A stretch of DNA of 64,000 nt from CAZRIT01 sp964600225 (GTDB lineage Bacteria > Bacillota > Clostridia > Christensenellales > CAG-138), in NCBI GenBank assembly GCA_964600225.1, contig CAZRIT010000001.1:28071-92070 (forward strand), given 5' to 3'. Shown piece by piece: positions 8,815-19,272 of this stretch. The translations under genes were made by a program, and so were the position numbers. Within the stretch, counting starts at the first letter, position 1; each line of letters begins with the position of its first letter. The notes beneath the pieces are model-generated. The model searched no databases and had not been told where the DNA came from. It saw nothing but the letters and a program-made list of their open reading frames with translations.

Positions 8815-8933
8815 TGTGGCAGCCCGGAGCAATATGGTATGGGCGGAAGCAGAAACGCTCCTTAACGAGTTCAAAGTCCATGTAGCCCTGCTCTGCCACA
8901 ATCATATGTTATGCGTTTATGCAAGCATGACGC
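8815..8933. other. Convergent intergenic segment with long-spaced inverted repeat and a 34-codon ORF
   Basis: TGTGGCAG (8815-8822) and CTGCCACA (8893-8900) are perfect arms; with flanking CATAT/ATATG similarity the symmetry runs from about 8809 to 8907. Within it the minus strand can encode 34 codons (from 8905 to about 8804) with no good ribosome site. It may be a gene fragment or relic element. No T-run terminator was found. Confidence 0.3.
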
Positions 8934-9542
8934 TTACCAGCCGAGGTTTTCGTTGACCAGAAAGACGTAAAAGTGTTCCGTGTGGCGGGTGGGATATTCG
9001 AGGATGGCGGTGACGTTGCACATGCGGGCGGTTGTTTTGCAATCGCCGCATTTATCCGTGGCGGCGCAGGGGGTTTTGAAGCCCTGTCGACGGGCGTTGT
9101 TGCCGCAGCACTCGTTTTTCATGCGCTCGATGCCCGCCTCCACCGTGGGGGTAATCTTATTTTTGCCCACCAGCAGGATGACGGTTTTCGGCCCGAATAT
9201 GGTGGCGGCCACGCGGTTGCCCGTGCCGTCAACGTTGACAATGAGGCCGCTTTCGGTGACGGCGTTTGCCGAGCACAGATAGACGTCGTCGTTCATGGCG
9301 GCTTCGCGCACGGCGGCGCGCTCCTCGGGCGGGACAAACGCATGGCAGTGGACGGTGTTGCCCTGCGCGGTCAAATCCTGATAGAAATTAAGATCCTTGA
9401 TGCTTTTCGAGCCGCCGATGCCCACGCTGCCCTTGCCGATGATGGAGAGCATATCCTTCTTGGCGTCCGCGGCGGTTTCATAGACGCGCGCGATGAAGCG
9501 GCGCTTGTTGAGCTTTTCGGCGACGAGGTGCAGATCGGTCAT
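8934..9542 (-). CDS. LUD-domain (LutC/YkgG-like) protein
   Basis: A protein of 202 residues of the LUD family, started at MTDLH seven bases after GGGAGGG rather than 33 bases upstream. GKGSVGIGGSKSI (about 48-60) is typical of the N-terminal part, and ESGLIVNVDGTGNRVAATIFGP matches the conserved centre. The C-terminal part has a cysteine cluster (CC, C, CGDC, C; about 145-175) that could hold a metal or Fe-S centre. Relatives act in lactate utilisation with partner LutA/LutB proteins, none of which is present here, so a stand-alone role of unknown substrate is likely. It is divergent from lepA. Confidence 0.82.
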   Translation of the reverse strand: MTDLHLVAEKLNKRRFIARVYETAADAKKDMLSIIGKGSVGIGGSKSIKDLNFYQDLTAQGNTVHCHAFVPPEERAAVREAAMNDDVYLCSANAVTESGLIVNVDGTGNRVAATIFGPKTVILLVGKNKITPTVEAGIERMKNECCGNNARRQGFKTPCAATDKCGDCKTTARMCNVTAILEYPTRHTEHFYVFLVNENLGW

Positions 9543-9573
9543 GACAAATCCCTCCCAAATGCTGTATGCATGC

Positions 9574-9626
9574 ATTGTAGCACGCCACGCGGATTCCTTG
9601 CAATTCCTTTTCCGATACGGTATGAT
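9574..9626. promoter_or_regulatory. Divergent promoters sharing one palindromic -35 box (LUD gene and lepA)
   Basis: TTGCAA at 9598-9603 reads the same on both strands. With TATGAT (9621-9626, 17-base spacer) it makes the lepA promoter; with TGCTACAAT on the minus strand (hexamer 9579-9574, 18-base spacer) it makes the LUD promoter. Confidence 0.65.
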
Positions 9627-9654
9627 AATTCAGTTAGAGTAACGGAGGGAATAC

Positions 9655-11457
9655 ATGGCCTACCCAAGAGAGAATATCCGCAATTTTTGCATCATAGCGC
9701 ACATCGATCACGGCAAGTCCACGCTGGCTGACCGCATGATGGAGCTGACAAAGACCGTCAGCGCGCGCGATATGACCGAGCAGCTGCTGGATTCCATGGA
9801 TATCGAGCGCGAGCGCGGCATCACCATCAAATCCTCGGCCGTGCGCATGCTGTATACGCACAGCGACGGCAAGCAGTACATGTTCAACCTCATCGATACC
9901 CCGGGGCATGTGGACTTTACCTACGAGGTCAGCCGCGCGCTGGCCGCGTGCGAGGGCGCGGTGCTGGTGGTGGACGCCACCCAGGGCATCGAGGCGCAGA
10001 CGCTTGCCAACGTCTATCTGGCCGTGGACAACGGGCTGGAAATACTGCCCGTCATCAATAAAATCGACCTGCCCAGCGCGGAACCCGAGCGCGCCATACA
10101 CGAGATTGAGGATGTCATCGGCATCCCCGCCGAGGACGCGCCAAAGATTTCCGCCAAGAACGGCACCAATGTCGATCAGGTGCTGGCCGCCATCGTGGAC
10201 GCCGTGCCGCCGCCCAAGGGCGACCCCGATGCGCCGCTGACGGCGCTGATATTCGATTGCTTTTACGATAACTACAAGGGCGCGCTCTCCTATGTGCGCG
10301 TGTTTGACGGCACGGTGCGCGCGGGCACCCGCATCCGCTCCATGGCCACGGGCGCGGAGTTTGACGTAACGGAGGTTGGCGCGTTTTCGCCCGCCATGCG
10401 CCCCACAGAGGAGTTGTCCGCAGGCGAGGTGGGCTACATTGCCGCCTCCATCAAGAGCGTTGCGGAGACCAAGGTGGGCGATACGCTAACCGGTGCCGCC
10501 AATCCCGCCCAAAAACCGCTGCCCGGCTACAAGCAGGCCAACCCCATGGTGTTTTGCGGCATCTATCCCGCCGACGGCGCGCACTATGACGACCTCAGGG
10601 ACGCTTTGGAAAAGCTCAAGCTCAACGATGCGTCGCTGTCGTTTGAGCAGGAGACCAGCATTGCGCTGGGCTATGGCTTCCGCTGCGGGTTTTTGGGCTT
10701 ATTGCACATGGAGATCATACAGGAGCGGCTGGAACGGGAGTTCGACCTGGATTTGGTGACCACCGCACCCAGCGTGGTGTACCGCGTGCATACCACCGCG
10801 GGCGAGGAAAAGCTCATCGACAACCCCACCAACCTGCCGCCCGCCGCGGAGATTGATTATTTGGAGGAGCCCATGGTCAACGCCGCCATCATGACGCCGT
10901 CGGCGTATGTGGGGGCGATCATGGAACTGTGCCAGGACAAGCGCGGAATATTCACCGATATGCAGTATATCGAGGATACGCGCGTGACGCTTCGATATGT
11001 GCTGCCGCTCAACGAGATCATATTCGACTTTTTCGATCAGCTTAAGTCCCGCAGCCGCGGCTACGCATCGTTCGATTACGAGCTGCGCGAGTACATGAAA
11101 TCCGATTTGGTGCGGCTGGACTTTTTGCTCAACGGCGACACCTGCGATGCGCTATCCACCATCGTCCACCGCGACCGCGCGTACGCCAAAGGCCGCGCCG
11201 TGGCGGAAAAACTGTGCGAGGTCATCCCGCGGCAGCAGTTTGAAATCCCCATACAGGCAGCCATCGGCGGCAAGATCATCGCCAGGGAAACCGTCAAGGC
11301 CGTCCGCAAGGATGTGCTTGCAAAGTGCTACGGCGGCGATATCACCCGCAAAAAGAAGCTGCTGGAAAAACAGAAGGAAGGCAAAAAGCGCATGCGCCAG
11401 GTTGGCACCGTCGAGGTGCCCAGCGAGGCGTTCATGAGCGTGCTGAGGATCAACTAG
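9655..11457 (+). CDS. lepA: Elongation factor 4 (back-translocating GTPase LepA)
   Basis: A protein of 600 residues, full length. The GTPase domain shows AHIDHGKST (about 15-23), DIERERGITIKSS (switch region), DTPGH (about 81-85) and NKID (about 135-138); a beta-barrel domain, two EF-G-like domains and the LepA-specific C-terminal domain follow, ending GTVEVPSEAFMSVLRIN. It acts on ribosomes in the cytoplasm, helping stalled or mispositioned ribosomes. The start follows CGGAGGG. Its stop TAG is immediately followed by the ATG of hemW, so the two form one operon, a common Firmicute order ahead of hrcA. Confidence 0.98.
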   Translation: MAYPRENIRNFCIIAHIDHGKSTLADRMMELTKTVSARDMTEQLLDSMDIERERGITIKSSAVRMLYTHSDGKQYMFNLIDTPGHVDFTYEVSRALAACEGAVLVVDATQGIEAQTLANVYLAVDNGLEILPVINKIDLPSAEPERAIHEIEDVIGIPAEDAPKISAKNGTNVDQVLAAIVDAVPPPKGDPDAPLTALIFDCFYDNYKGALSYVRVFDGTVRAGTRIRSMATGAEFDVTEVGAFSPAMRPTEELSAGEVGYIAASIKSVAETKVGDTLTGAANPAQKPLPGYKQANPMVFCGIYPADGAHYDDLRDALEKLKLNDASLSFEQETSIALGYGFRCGFLGLLHMEIIQERLEREFDLDLVTTAPSVVYRVHTTAGEEKLIDNPTNLPPAAEIDYLEEPMVNAAIMTPSAYVGAIMELCQDKRGIFTDMQYIEDTRVTLRYVLPLNEIIFDFFDQLKSRSRGYASFDYELREYMKSDLVRLDFLLNGDTCDALSTIVHRDRAYAKGRAVAEKLCEVIPRQQFEIPIQAAIGGKIIARETVKAVRKDVLAKCYGGDITRKKKLLEKQKEGKKRMRQVGTVEVPSEAFMSVLRIN

Positions 11458-12600
11458 ATGGCAAGCTTGTATATCCACATTCCCTATTGCGTCAAAAAAT
11501 GCAGCTACTGCGACTTTGTATCCATCCCCGACGACGGCTCCATCGACCGCTATGTCGAGGCGCTTTGCAAGGAGATTGCGCTGACCGCGGAGGCGGGGCT
11601 GTGCGCGGCGCCGCTGTTTGAAACGGTGTTCTTCGGCGGCGGCACGCCATCGCTTCTTAGCGGCGCGCAGTTACAGCGCATCATGGCGGCGCTGCGGGCT
11701 GCGTTTCCCATTGCATCGGACGCCGAATGCAGCATGGAATGCAACCCCGGCACCACCACCGAGCGGTCGCTTGCAGAATATCGGGAGGCGGGCGTCAACC
11801 GCCTGTCCATCGGCTTGCAATCGTCGTGCGACGAGCTGCTGGAAATCATCGGCCGCATCCACCGCTACCGCCAGTTTGCCGATACCGTGCGCGCCGCGCG
11901 CGAGACGGGCTTTGCCAACATCAACGTGGACGTCATGCACGGCCTGCCCCGCCAGACCGAGCGGCAGTATCTGGATACGCTCAAGGCCGTGTGCGACCTG
12001 GATGTGGAGCACATCTCCTCCTACTCGCTGATTCTCAACGAGGATACGCCGCTGTTTCTGCGCGTCAAGCGCGGGGACGTGGGCCTGCCCGACGCCGATT
12101 ATGTGGCGGATATGCAGGATCGGGGCATGCAGTATTTGAGCGATCGCGGCTACCGCCGCTATGAAATTTCCAATTTCTGCAAGCCCGGTTATGAAAGCCG
12201 CCACAACCTCAACTACTGGAACAACGGCGAGTATCTGGGGCTGGGGATTGCGGCGCACTCGGCGGTGCGCATGCACGAGTGGACGCGCTATTCCAACGTG
12301 GAAAACCACAAGGAGTATTTCCGCCTGATCGAGCGCGGGCGCAGGCCGCTCAGGGAGATCATCCGCCTGTATCCCGCCGATGAAATGTTTGAAAGCATCA
12401 TGCTGGGGCTACGGATGGTGGACGGCGTGGATCGCGCGGCGTTTTGCGCGCGGTTCGGCGCCGATATGGCCGAGGCGTACCCCAACGCCATGGAAAAGCT
12501 GACCGCACGCGACTGGGTGATCGTGACGCCCGAACGCATTGCGCTCAACAAAAAAGGGCTCGATATGCAAAACGCGGCGCTGCAGTTTTTCATGGCGTAA
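11458..12600 (+). CDS. hemW: Radical SAM protein HemW (coproporphyrinogen III oxidase-like)
   Basis: A protein of 380 residues. The radical SAM [4Fe-4S] ligands are C11, C15 and C18 (PYCVKKCSYCDF); GGGTPSLL (about 62-69) is the SAM-binding segment, and the C-terminal HemN-like domain is present. HemW proteins are haem chaperones that insert haem into respiratory proteins rather than true oxidases; the short N-terminus, without the extension found in HemN, fits HemW. The ATG directly abuts the lepA stop, so translation is probably coupled. It precedes the heat-shock operon, which has its own promoter. Confidence 0.93.
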   Translation: MASLYIHIPYCVKKCSYCDFVSIPDDGSIDRYVEALCKEIALTAEAGLCAAPLFETVFFGGGTPSLLSGAQLQRIMAALRAAFPIASDAECSMECNPGTTTERSLAEYREAGVNRLSIGLQSSCDELLEIIGRIHRYRQFADTVRAARETGFANINVDVMHGLPRQTERQYLDTLKAVCDLDVEHISSYSLILNEDTPLFLRVKRGDVGLPDADYVADMQDRGMQYLSDRGYRRYEISNFCKPGYESRHNLNYWNNGEYLGLGIAAHSAVRMHEWTRYSNVENHKEYFRLIERGRRPLREIIRLYPADEMFESIMLGLRMVDGVDRAAFCARFGADMAEAYPNAMEKLTARDWVIVTPERIALNKKGLDMQNAALQFFMA

Positions 12601-12660
12601 GCCCCCTGCGTCCCCTAGCCTGAATTCACGGGAATGTCACATTTTTGATACAGCACTTGC

Positions 12661-12689
12661 TTGACGAAATGAACGGTAAGTGCTACATT
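12661..12689 (+). promoter_or_regulatory. Promoter of the hrcA-grpE-dnaK-dnaJ operon
   Basis: TTGACG and TACATT with a 17-base spacer end 11 bases before the CIRCE element, placing the operator at the start of transcription. Confidence 0.7.
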
Positions 12690-12700
12690 TTTTAAGGTGG

Positions 12701-12727
12701 TTAGCACTCAATGAAAACGAGTGCTAA
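12701..12727. promoter_or_regulatory. CIRCE operator (HrcA binding site)
   Basis: A perfect TTAGCACTC-N9-GAGTGCTAA inverted repeat directly upstream of hrcA. HrcA dimers bind it to repress the operon until heat or protein damage occupies the chaperones. Confidence 0.98.
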
Positions 12728-12761
12728 CAACGCGAAAAACGACGGAAAGGGGACGGAACGC

Positions 12762-13802
12762 ATGAAGCTGGATGCCAGGAAAATCCGCATTCTCAAAGCG
12801 GTCATCGACGAGTATGTGCTGTCCGCCTCGCCCGTCGGCTCACGCGCCATCAGCAAGCGCGAAGGGTTCAACCTGTCCAGCGCCACCATCCGCAACGAGA
12901 TGGCGGATCTGGAGGAGCTGGGGTATCTGGAGCAGCCGCACACCTCGGCGGGACGCATCCCGTCCGACAAGGCATATCGGCTGTACGTCGATCAAATGAT
13001 GCAGCACGCGGCTTTGACCAACGAGGAGATCAAGACCATCCGCGCGTACATGAACACGCGCATCGACGATATCGAGCTGGTCATGAAGCAGGCGGCGCAG
13101 GCGCTTTCCACCGTGACGCAGTACACCTCCATGGTGCTGCCGCCGATGCTTTCGGTCAACCGCTTAAAGCACATTCAGCTCGTGCCGCTCAGCGGCGCGC
13201 GTGCGCTGATGGTGGTGGTGACGGATACGGGGCTGGCGCGCGACGCCATCATCCGCATTCCCGACGACATGGGGGAGGAGGAGCTGGAAAAGCTCTCCCA
13301 CGAGCTGACCAAGCGCTACCGCAACTGCCGCATGGACGCGGTGTCGGAACGCATCATCAAGGAGATGGGCGACGAACTGTTCGAGCGCAGGGTGTTTTTG
13401 AATACGATGGTAGAGGCCATCGAAAGCAGGATTACGCCCGATTCGCGCAAGGTGGAGTATTCGGGCACGACCAATATGCTCACGCACCCCGAGTACAACG
13501 ATGTGAGCAAGGCCATCTCGCTTTTGACGGCGGTTGAGGGGCGCGAAGCGCTGTTCAATATGCTCAAAAAGTCGAGCAAGATGGAGTTTACGGTCACCAT
13601 CGGCGGCGAGAACGAAAACGAGCTGCTCAAAAACTGCAGCGTGGTCACCGCCACCTACCGCATCGGCGACGATCCGATGGGCTCGTTCGGGGTGATCGGG
13701 CCGACGCGCATGCAGTACGGCAAGGTGCTTTCGGTATTGGAATACATGCGCATTTGCATGAGCGATATGCTCACCAACTATATTGAGGAGGAACAGCATT
13801 AA
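12762..13802 (+). CDS. hrcA: Heat-inducible transcription repressor HrcA
   Basis: A protein of 346 residues, normal for the family. An N-terminal winged helix DNA-binding domain (about 1-75; SPVGSRAIS, LSSATIRNEMADLE, PHTSAGRIPSDKAYR) is followed by the GAF-like dimerisation domain. The ATG follows AAAGGGG; a longer reading beginning inside CIRCE is not credible. It is the first gene of the chaperone operon and represses it, and so itself, by binding the CIRCE element 35 bases upstream. Confidence 0.97.
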   Translation: MKLDARKIRILKAVIDEYVLSASPVGSRAISKREGFNLSSATIRNEMADLEELGYLEQPHTSAGRIPSDKAYRLYVDQMMQHAALTNEEIKTIRAYMNTRIDDIELVMKQAAQALSTVTQYTSMVLPPMLSVNRLKHIQLVPLSGARALMVVVTDTGLARDAIIRIPDDMGEEELEKLSHELTKRYRNCRMDAVSERIIKEMGDELFERRVFLNTMVEAIESRITPDSRKVEYSGTTNMLTHPEYNDVSKAISLLTAVEGREALFNMLKKSSKMEFTVTIGGENENELLKNCSVVTATYRIGDDPMGSFGVIGPTRMQYGKVLSVLEYMRICMSDMLTNYIEEEQH

Positions 13803-13804
13803 CC

Positions 13805-14392
13805 GTGTCAAAGAAGAAACAGACCGACCAAGCCAACGTAGAACAGCCGACAAGCGATTGCGTCGGCGCCGCGGGGGCGGAAGCCGAAGCCGTGGTCATT
13901 GAAACCGAGCCCGAGGCGTACACGCTGACGGCGGAGGAGTTTGCCGAGGCCCAAAAGCACATTTCGGCGCTGCAAAAGGAAAAGGACGAGGCGGTTGCGC
14001 TGCTGCAACGCTTGCAGGCGGATTTCGACAATTTCCGTCGCCGCAACGGCAGCGTGCGCGCCGACAGCCTGGAGGAGGGCAAAAGGGAATGCATCAAGGC
14101 GCTGCTGCCGGTGCTGGATAACTTCGACCGCACCGTGCAAAACGACTGCGCGGCGCATGAAGCCTGGCAGGAGGGCGTCAAGCTGGTACAGCGGCAGCTC
14201 ATGGAAACGCTGACCAAGCTCGGCATGAGCGAGGTGGAGACGGAGGGCAAGTTTGACCCGAACCTGCACGAGGCAGTCATGCAGGAGCCCGCGGAGGGCA
14301 AGGATTCGGGCGAGGTGCTGGCGGTTTTGCAAAAGGGCTACCGCGTGGGTGATAAGATCATCCGCCACAGCATGGTCAAGGTTGCACAATAA
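13805..14392 (+). CDS. grpE: Nucleotide exchange factor GrpE
   Basis: A protein of 195 residues starting at GTG two bases after the hrcA stop, with GGAGG inside the end of hrcA, so translation is coupled. An acidic, low-complexity N-terminus leads to a long coiled coil (about 50-110; KEKDEAVALLQRLQADFDNFRRR) and the beta domain that contacts DnaK (FDPNLHEAVMQ, VLQKGYRVGDKIIRHSMVKVAQ). It releases ADP from DnaK. Confidence 0.96.
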   Translation: MSKKKQTDQANVEQPTSDCVGAAGAEAEAVVIETEPEAYTLTAEEFAEAQKHISALQKEKDEAVALLQRLQADFDNFRRRNGSVRADSLEEGKRECIKALLPVLDNFDRTVQNDCAAHEAWQEGVKLVQRQLMETLTKLGMSEVETEGKFDPNLHEAVMQEPAEGKDSGEVLAVLQKGYRVGDKIIRHSMVKVAQ

Positions 14393-14477
14393 AAAACGCA
14401 ATCTGCCGCACGGGAAACCGTGAAACAGGGAAACATAAGCTTCAGTATGAACAGAAATTGCAGGAGGATCAAACATT

Positions 14478-16328
<1,851 letters not shown>

Positions 16329-16382
16329 GTACGGCAATAGCCGTTGCTCCATCGAAAACGAGGTTTTTTGATGGTCAATACG

Positions 16383-16407
16383 GAGGCGCGTGGATTCCGC
16401 GCGCCTC
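16383..16407 (+). terminator. Hairpin between dnaK and dnaJ (attenuator or processing site)
   Basis: GAGGCGCG/CGCGCCTC perfect arms with a nine-base loop but no T run. It may reduce dnaJ expression relative to dnaK or stabilise the upstream mRNA. Confidence 0.45.
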
Positions 16408-16428
16408 TTAGGCGAGAGGTAAGGGGAG

Positions 16429-17559
16429 TTGGCAGACAAACGTGATTATTACGAGGTAATCGGCGTCCAAAAGGGGGCATCCGAGGCCGAAATCAAGAGC
16501 GCATTCCGCAAAAAAGCCAAGGAATGCCATCCCGACCTGCACCCGGGTGATAAAAAGGCCGAGGCGCAGTTCAAGGAGCTCAACGAGGCGGCGGAGGTGC
16601 TGTCCGATCCCGAAAAGCGCGCCAAGTACGATCAGTTCGGCCATGCGGCGTTCGATCCGAACATGGGCGGGCAGAATCCGTTTACGGGCGGCGCGGGCTT
16701 CGGCGATTTTTCCGATATCATCGATCAGATGTTCGGCGGCGGGTTCGGCGGGTTTGGCGGCGGCGGTCGGCAGGCCAGAAACGGCCCCGTGGCGGGCAAC
16801 GATTTGCGCTACAACCTGACGCTGACGTTTGAGGAAGCGGCGTTTGGCGTACGCAAGGAAATCCTCATCCCGCGTGAGGAAACGTGCGCTACCTGCGGCG
16901 GCACGGGCGCAAAGCCGGGCACCGAGCCTGAGCGCTGCGCAACCTGCGGCGGTACGGGCCAGGTGCGCACCCAGCAGAACACCATCCTGGGCTCGTTTAC
17001 CTCCACCCGTCCCTGCACGAATTGCCGCGGCACGGGCAAGGTGATTAAAGACCCCTGCACGGAGTGCAAGGGCGCGGGCAGGGTACGCAAAAATACCCGC
17101 ATCGTGGTCAACGTGCCCGCAGGCATCGACAACGGGCAGACCATCAGCATGCGCGGCGAGGGCGAGGCGGGTACGCGCGGCGGCCCGCGCGGGGATTTGT
17201 ACATTGCCGTCACCGTGCGCCCGCACAAGCTGCTGGTGCGCAAGGGATACGATCTGTACCTGAACATGCCGATTCCGTTTACGGTAGCGGCGCTCGGCGG
17301 GGAGATTGTGGTGCCGACGCTCAAGGACAGCGTCAAGTACACCGTGCCCGCGGGCACGCAGTCGGGGGCGACCTTCCGCCTGCGCGAGCAGGGCGTGCAG
17401 CGTCTCAACGCCACAGGGCGCGGGGATTTGCTCATCACCGTTACCATCGCGGTGCCCAAGCGCCTCAGCGACGAGCAGAAAGCGCTGCTGGAGCAGTTTG
17501 CGGCCGCCTCGGGCGAGACGCAGCCGCGCACGGGCAAGAAGGGCTTTTTCAAAAAGTAA
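16429..17559 (+). CDS. dnaJ: Chaperone DnaJ (Hsp40)
   Basis: A protein of 376 residues that begins at TTG (GAGAGGTAAGGGG lies just upstream). J domain with HPD at 34-36, a Gly/Phe-rich region (about 75-115; GFGDFSDIIDQMFGGGFGGFGGGG), four CxxCxGxG zinc-binding repeats (about 150-220; CATCGGTG, CATCGGTG, CTNCRGTG, CTECKGAG) and the C-terminal substrate-binding domains. It delivers unfolded proteins to DnaK and stimulates its ATPase. It is the last gene of the CIRCE operon. Confidence 0.98.
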   Translation: MADKRDYYEVIGVQKGASEAEIKSAFRKKAKECHPDLHPGDKKAEAQFKELNEAAEVLSDPEKRAKYDQFGHAAFDPNMGGQNPFTGGAGFGDFSDIIDQMFGGGFGGFGGGGRQARNGPVAGNDLRYNLTLTFEEAAFGVRKEILIPREETCATCGGTGAKPGTEPERCATCGGTGQVRTQQNTILGSFTSTRPCTNCRGTGKVIKDPCTECKGAGRVRKNTRIVVNVPAGIDNGQTISMRGEGEAGTRGGPRGDLYIAVTVRPHKLLVRKGYDLYLNMPIPFTVAALGGEIVVPTLKDSVKYTVPAGTQSGATFRLREQGVQRLNATGRGDLLITVTIAVPKRLSDEQKALLEQFAAASGETQPRTGKKGFFKK

Positions 17560-17570
17560 CCGCATGTTGG

Positions 17571-17598
17571 GCGGCGCGGGTAACTCCGCGCCGCTTTC
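17571..17598 (+). terminator. Terminator of the chaperone operon
   Basis: GCGGCGCGG/CCGCGCCGC perfect arms with a six-base loop, followed by TTTC. Confidence 0.7.
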
Positions 17599-17638
17599 GT
17601 ATTGCATTTAAATAGCAAAAGGATCGGAGGAACGGCAT

Positions 17639-18154
17639 ATGGCGCTGACGGCGGAACGGATCAAGGACCTGTTGGGGCTGGAACCGCTGATGCGGGAGGG
17701 CGGCCACTACAAAAAGACCTATCGGAGCGACGAGGCGCTGCCCGACGGCGCGGCAGCGGGCCGTGCAGGCGCGCATGTGCTGGGCGGAGCCATTGTGTAC
17801 CTGCTGGAAAACGGCACCTACTCGCGCATGCACAAGCTGACCACGGACGAGGTGTACCACTTCTACCTGGGCGACGCGGTGCTGTTGACGGTGCTCAAGC
17901 CCGACGGCACGGGCGAGACCATCCGCCTGGGCCACGATATCGAGCATGGCGAACGCGTGCAGGCGGTGGTGCCGCGCGGCTGCTGGCAGGGCTCGCGCGT
18001 GGCCGACGGCGGCGCGTTTGCCTTGATCGGCACAACGCTGGCGCCCGATTACGAGGCGTCCGACTATACCGACGGCGAGAAGGACGCGTTATGCAAGGCA
18101 TATCCCGCGTTCGGAGCCGAGATCGATATCCTCGCGGGCGAGCCGCGCTATTGA
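17639..18154 (+). CDS. Cupin_5 (DUF985) family protein
   Basis: A protein of 171 residues of a single beta-barrel cupin type. Family features are the N-terminal LGLEPLMREGGHYKKTYRS, IVYLLENGTYSRMHKLTTDEVYHFYLGD (about 56-83), and VPRGCWQGSRV (about 111-121). Cupin residues H70, E76 and H79 could ligate a metal. The reaction is unknown; members are often discussed as sugar-epimerase-like or as small-molecule binders. AGGAGG-like CGGAGG stands eight bases before the ATG. The downstream oxidoreductase gene follows within 20 bases, so the two likely form an operon. Confidence 0.88.
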   Translation: MALTAERIKDLLGLEPLMREGGHYKKTYRSDEALPDGAAAGRAGAHVLGGAIVYLLENGTYSRMHKLTTDEVYHFYLGDAVLLTVLKPDGTGETIRLGHDIEHGERVQAVVPRGCWQGSRVADGGAFALIGTTLAPDYEASDYTDGEKDALCKAYPAFGAEIDILAGEPRY

Positions 18155-18171
18155 AGGGTGGGAGGATAACC

Positions 18172-19239
18172 ATGCATCAAAAGACAAGCGTTGCCATCGT
18201 TGGCTGCGGCTCGATTGCCGATACGCATGTGCGCGCGCTCAGCGCAATCGGCGTGACCCCCGTGCTGGCGGTGAGCCGCACGCTTGCGGGCGCGCAGCGG
18301 TTTGCCGCGGCGCACAATATCCCCGCGTTTTCCGATGATTTTGACCGCGCGCTTTCGGACGATATCGATTGCGTGCACCTGTGCACGCCGCCGACGCAGC
18401 ATTTTGCACAGGCCAAGGCCGTGCTCGAGCGGGGCAAGCACCTGGTGTGCGAAAAGCCCCTGACGCTCCACCCTGCGGAGGCGTTTGAACTGGCACGGCT
18501 GGCAGCCGAAAGCGGCCGCGTGGCCGCCGTGTGCCTCAACGACCGCAGCTACGAGGCCGTGCAGCGCATGCGCGCACGCGTGCAAGCGGGCGAGGCGGGG
18601 CGCGTGCTGCATGTGTTCGGGCGGTACTTGCAGCAGTTCCATCTGCCGCCGCACGCGGATTCGTGGCGGTTTGACCCCAAGCTTGGCGGAGACATGCGCG
18701 CCGTGACGGAGATCGGCACGCACCTAAGCGATCTGGCCATGTACCTGGGCGGCAGCCGCATCCAATCCGTCTGCGCGGATTTTGCCAACTTCTTTCCCAC
18801 GCGCTATCGGAAGGACGGCATGCTGTATGCCGAGCCTGCGGGCGCATCGGCGCCGACCGAAACGGAGGACGCGGCGGCGGTGCTGGTGCGGTTTGAAAAC
18901 GGCGCCATGGGCACGCTCATGCTGTCCGAGGTGGCGGCGGGCTACGGCAATGCGCTGAGCATCGAGGTGTGCGGCGCCAAGGCGACGTTTGCGTTCGATG
19001 AGGAACGGCCCGACAGGCTGCGCGTCGGCGCGGCGCACGGCGGCATGTCGGAGGAGATCGGGCAGCCCTGTGTGCGCGACGATACGTTCGTGCGCCTGTT
19101 TACCGAGGTGTACCGTGCCATCCGCATCGGCAGCGGCAACTACCCGACCCTGACGGACGGCGCGCAGACGGCCGCCGTTTGCCACGCCATGGCACAAAGC
19201 GCAAAAGCGCACGCTTGGGCGGATGTGGCGTACGCATAA
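18172..19239 (+). CDS. Gfo/Idh/MocA-family oxidoreductase
   Basis: A protein of 355 residues started at MHQKTSVAIVG, after GGGAGG. The N-terminal Rossmann fold has GCGSIADTHVRAL (about 11-23) and the conserved CEKPL (about 94-98); the C-terminal alpha/beta domain carries GGDMRAVTEIGTHLSDLAMYLGG, in which the H of GTH is the family's usual catalytic or sugar-binding residue. It should use NAD(P) to oxidise or reduce a sugar or inositol-like substrate. The neighbouring cupin could act on the same compound, which is inference from spacing only. Confidence 0.92.
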   Translation: MHQKTSVAIVGCGSIADTHVRALSAIGVTPVLAVSRTLAGAQRFAAAHNIPAFSDDFDRALSDDIDCVHLCTPPTQHFAQAKAVLERGKHLVCEKPLTLHPAEAFELARLAAESGRVAAVCLNDRSYEAVQRMRARVQAGEAGRVLHVFGRYLQQFHLPPHADSWRFDPKLGGDMRAVTEIGTHLSDLAMYLGGSRIQSVCADFANFFPTRYRKDGMLYAEPAGASAPTETEDAAAVLVRFENGAMGTLMLSEVAAGYGNALSIEVCGAKATFAFDEERPDRLRVGAAHGGMSEEIGQPCVRDDTFVRLFTEVYRAIRIGSGNYPTLTDGAQTAAVCHAMAQSAKAHAWADVAYA

Positions 19240-19272
19240 AGACCGTATGAGAAAGACGTCGGCTGCCTGCCG

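Noticed and set aside
17602..18171. A 545-codon reading that would extend the oxidoreductase backwards over the cupin gene
   Set aside because: The cupin frame is clearly coding, and the oxidoreductase has its own GGGAGG site and a normal Rossmann N-terminus at 18172.
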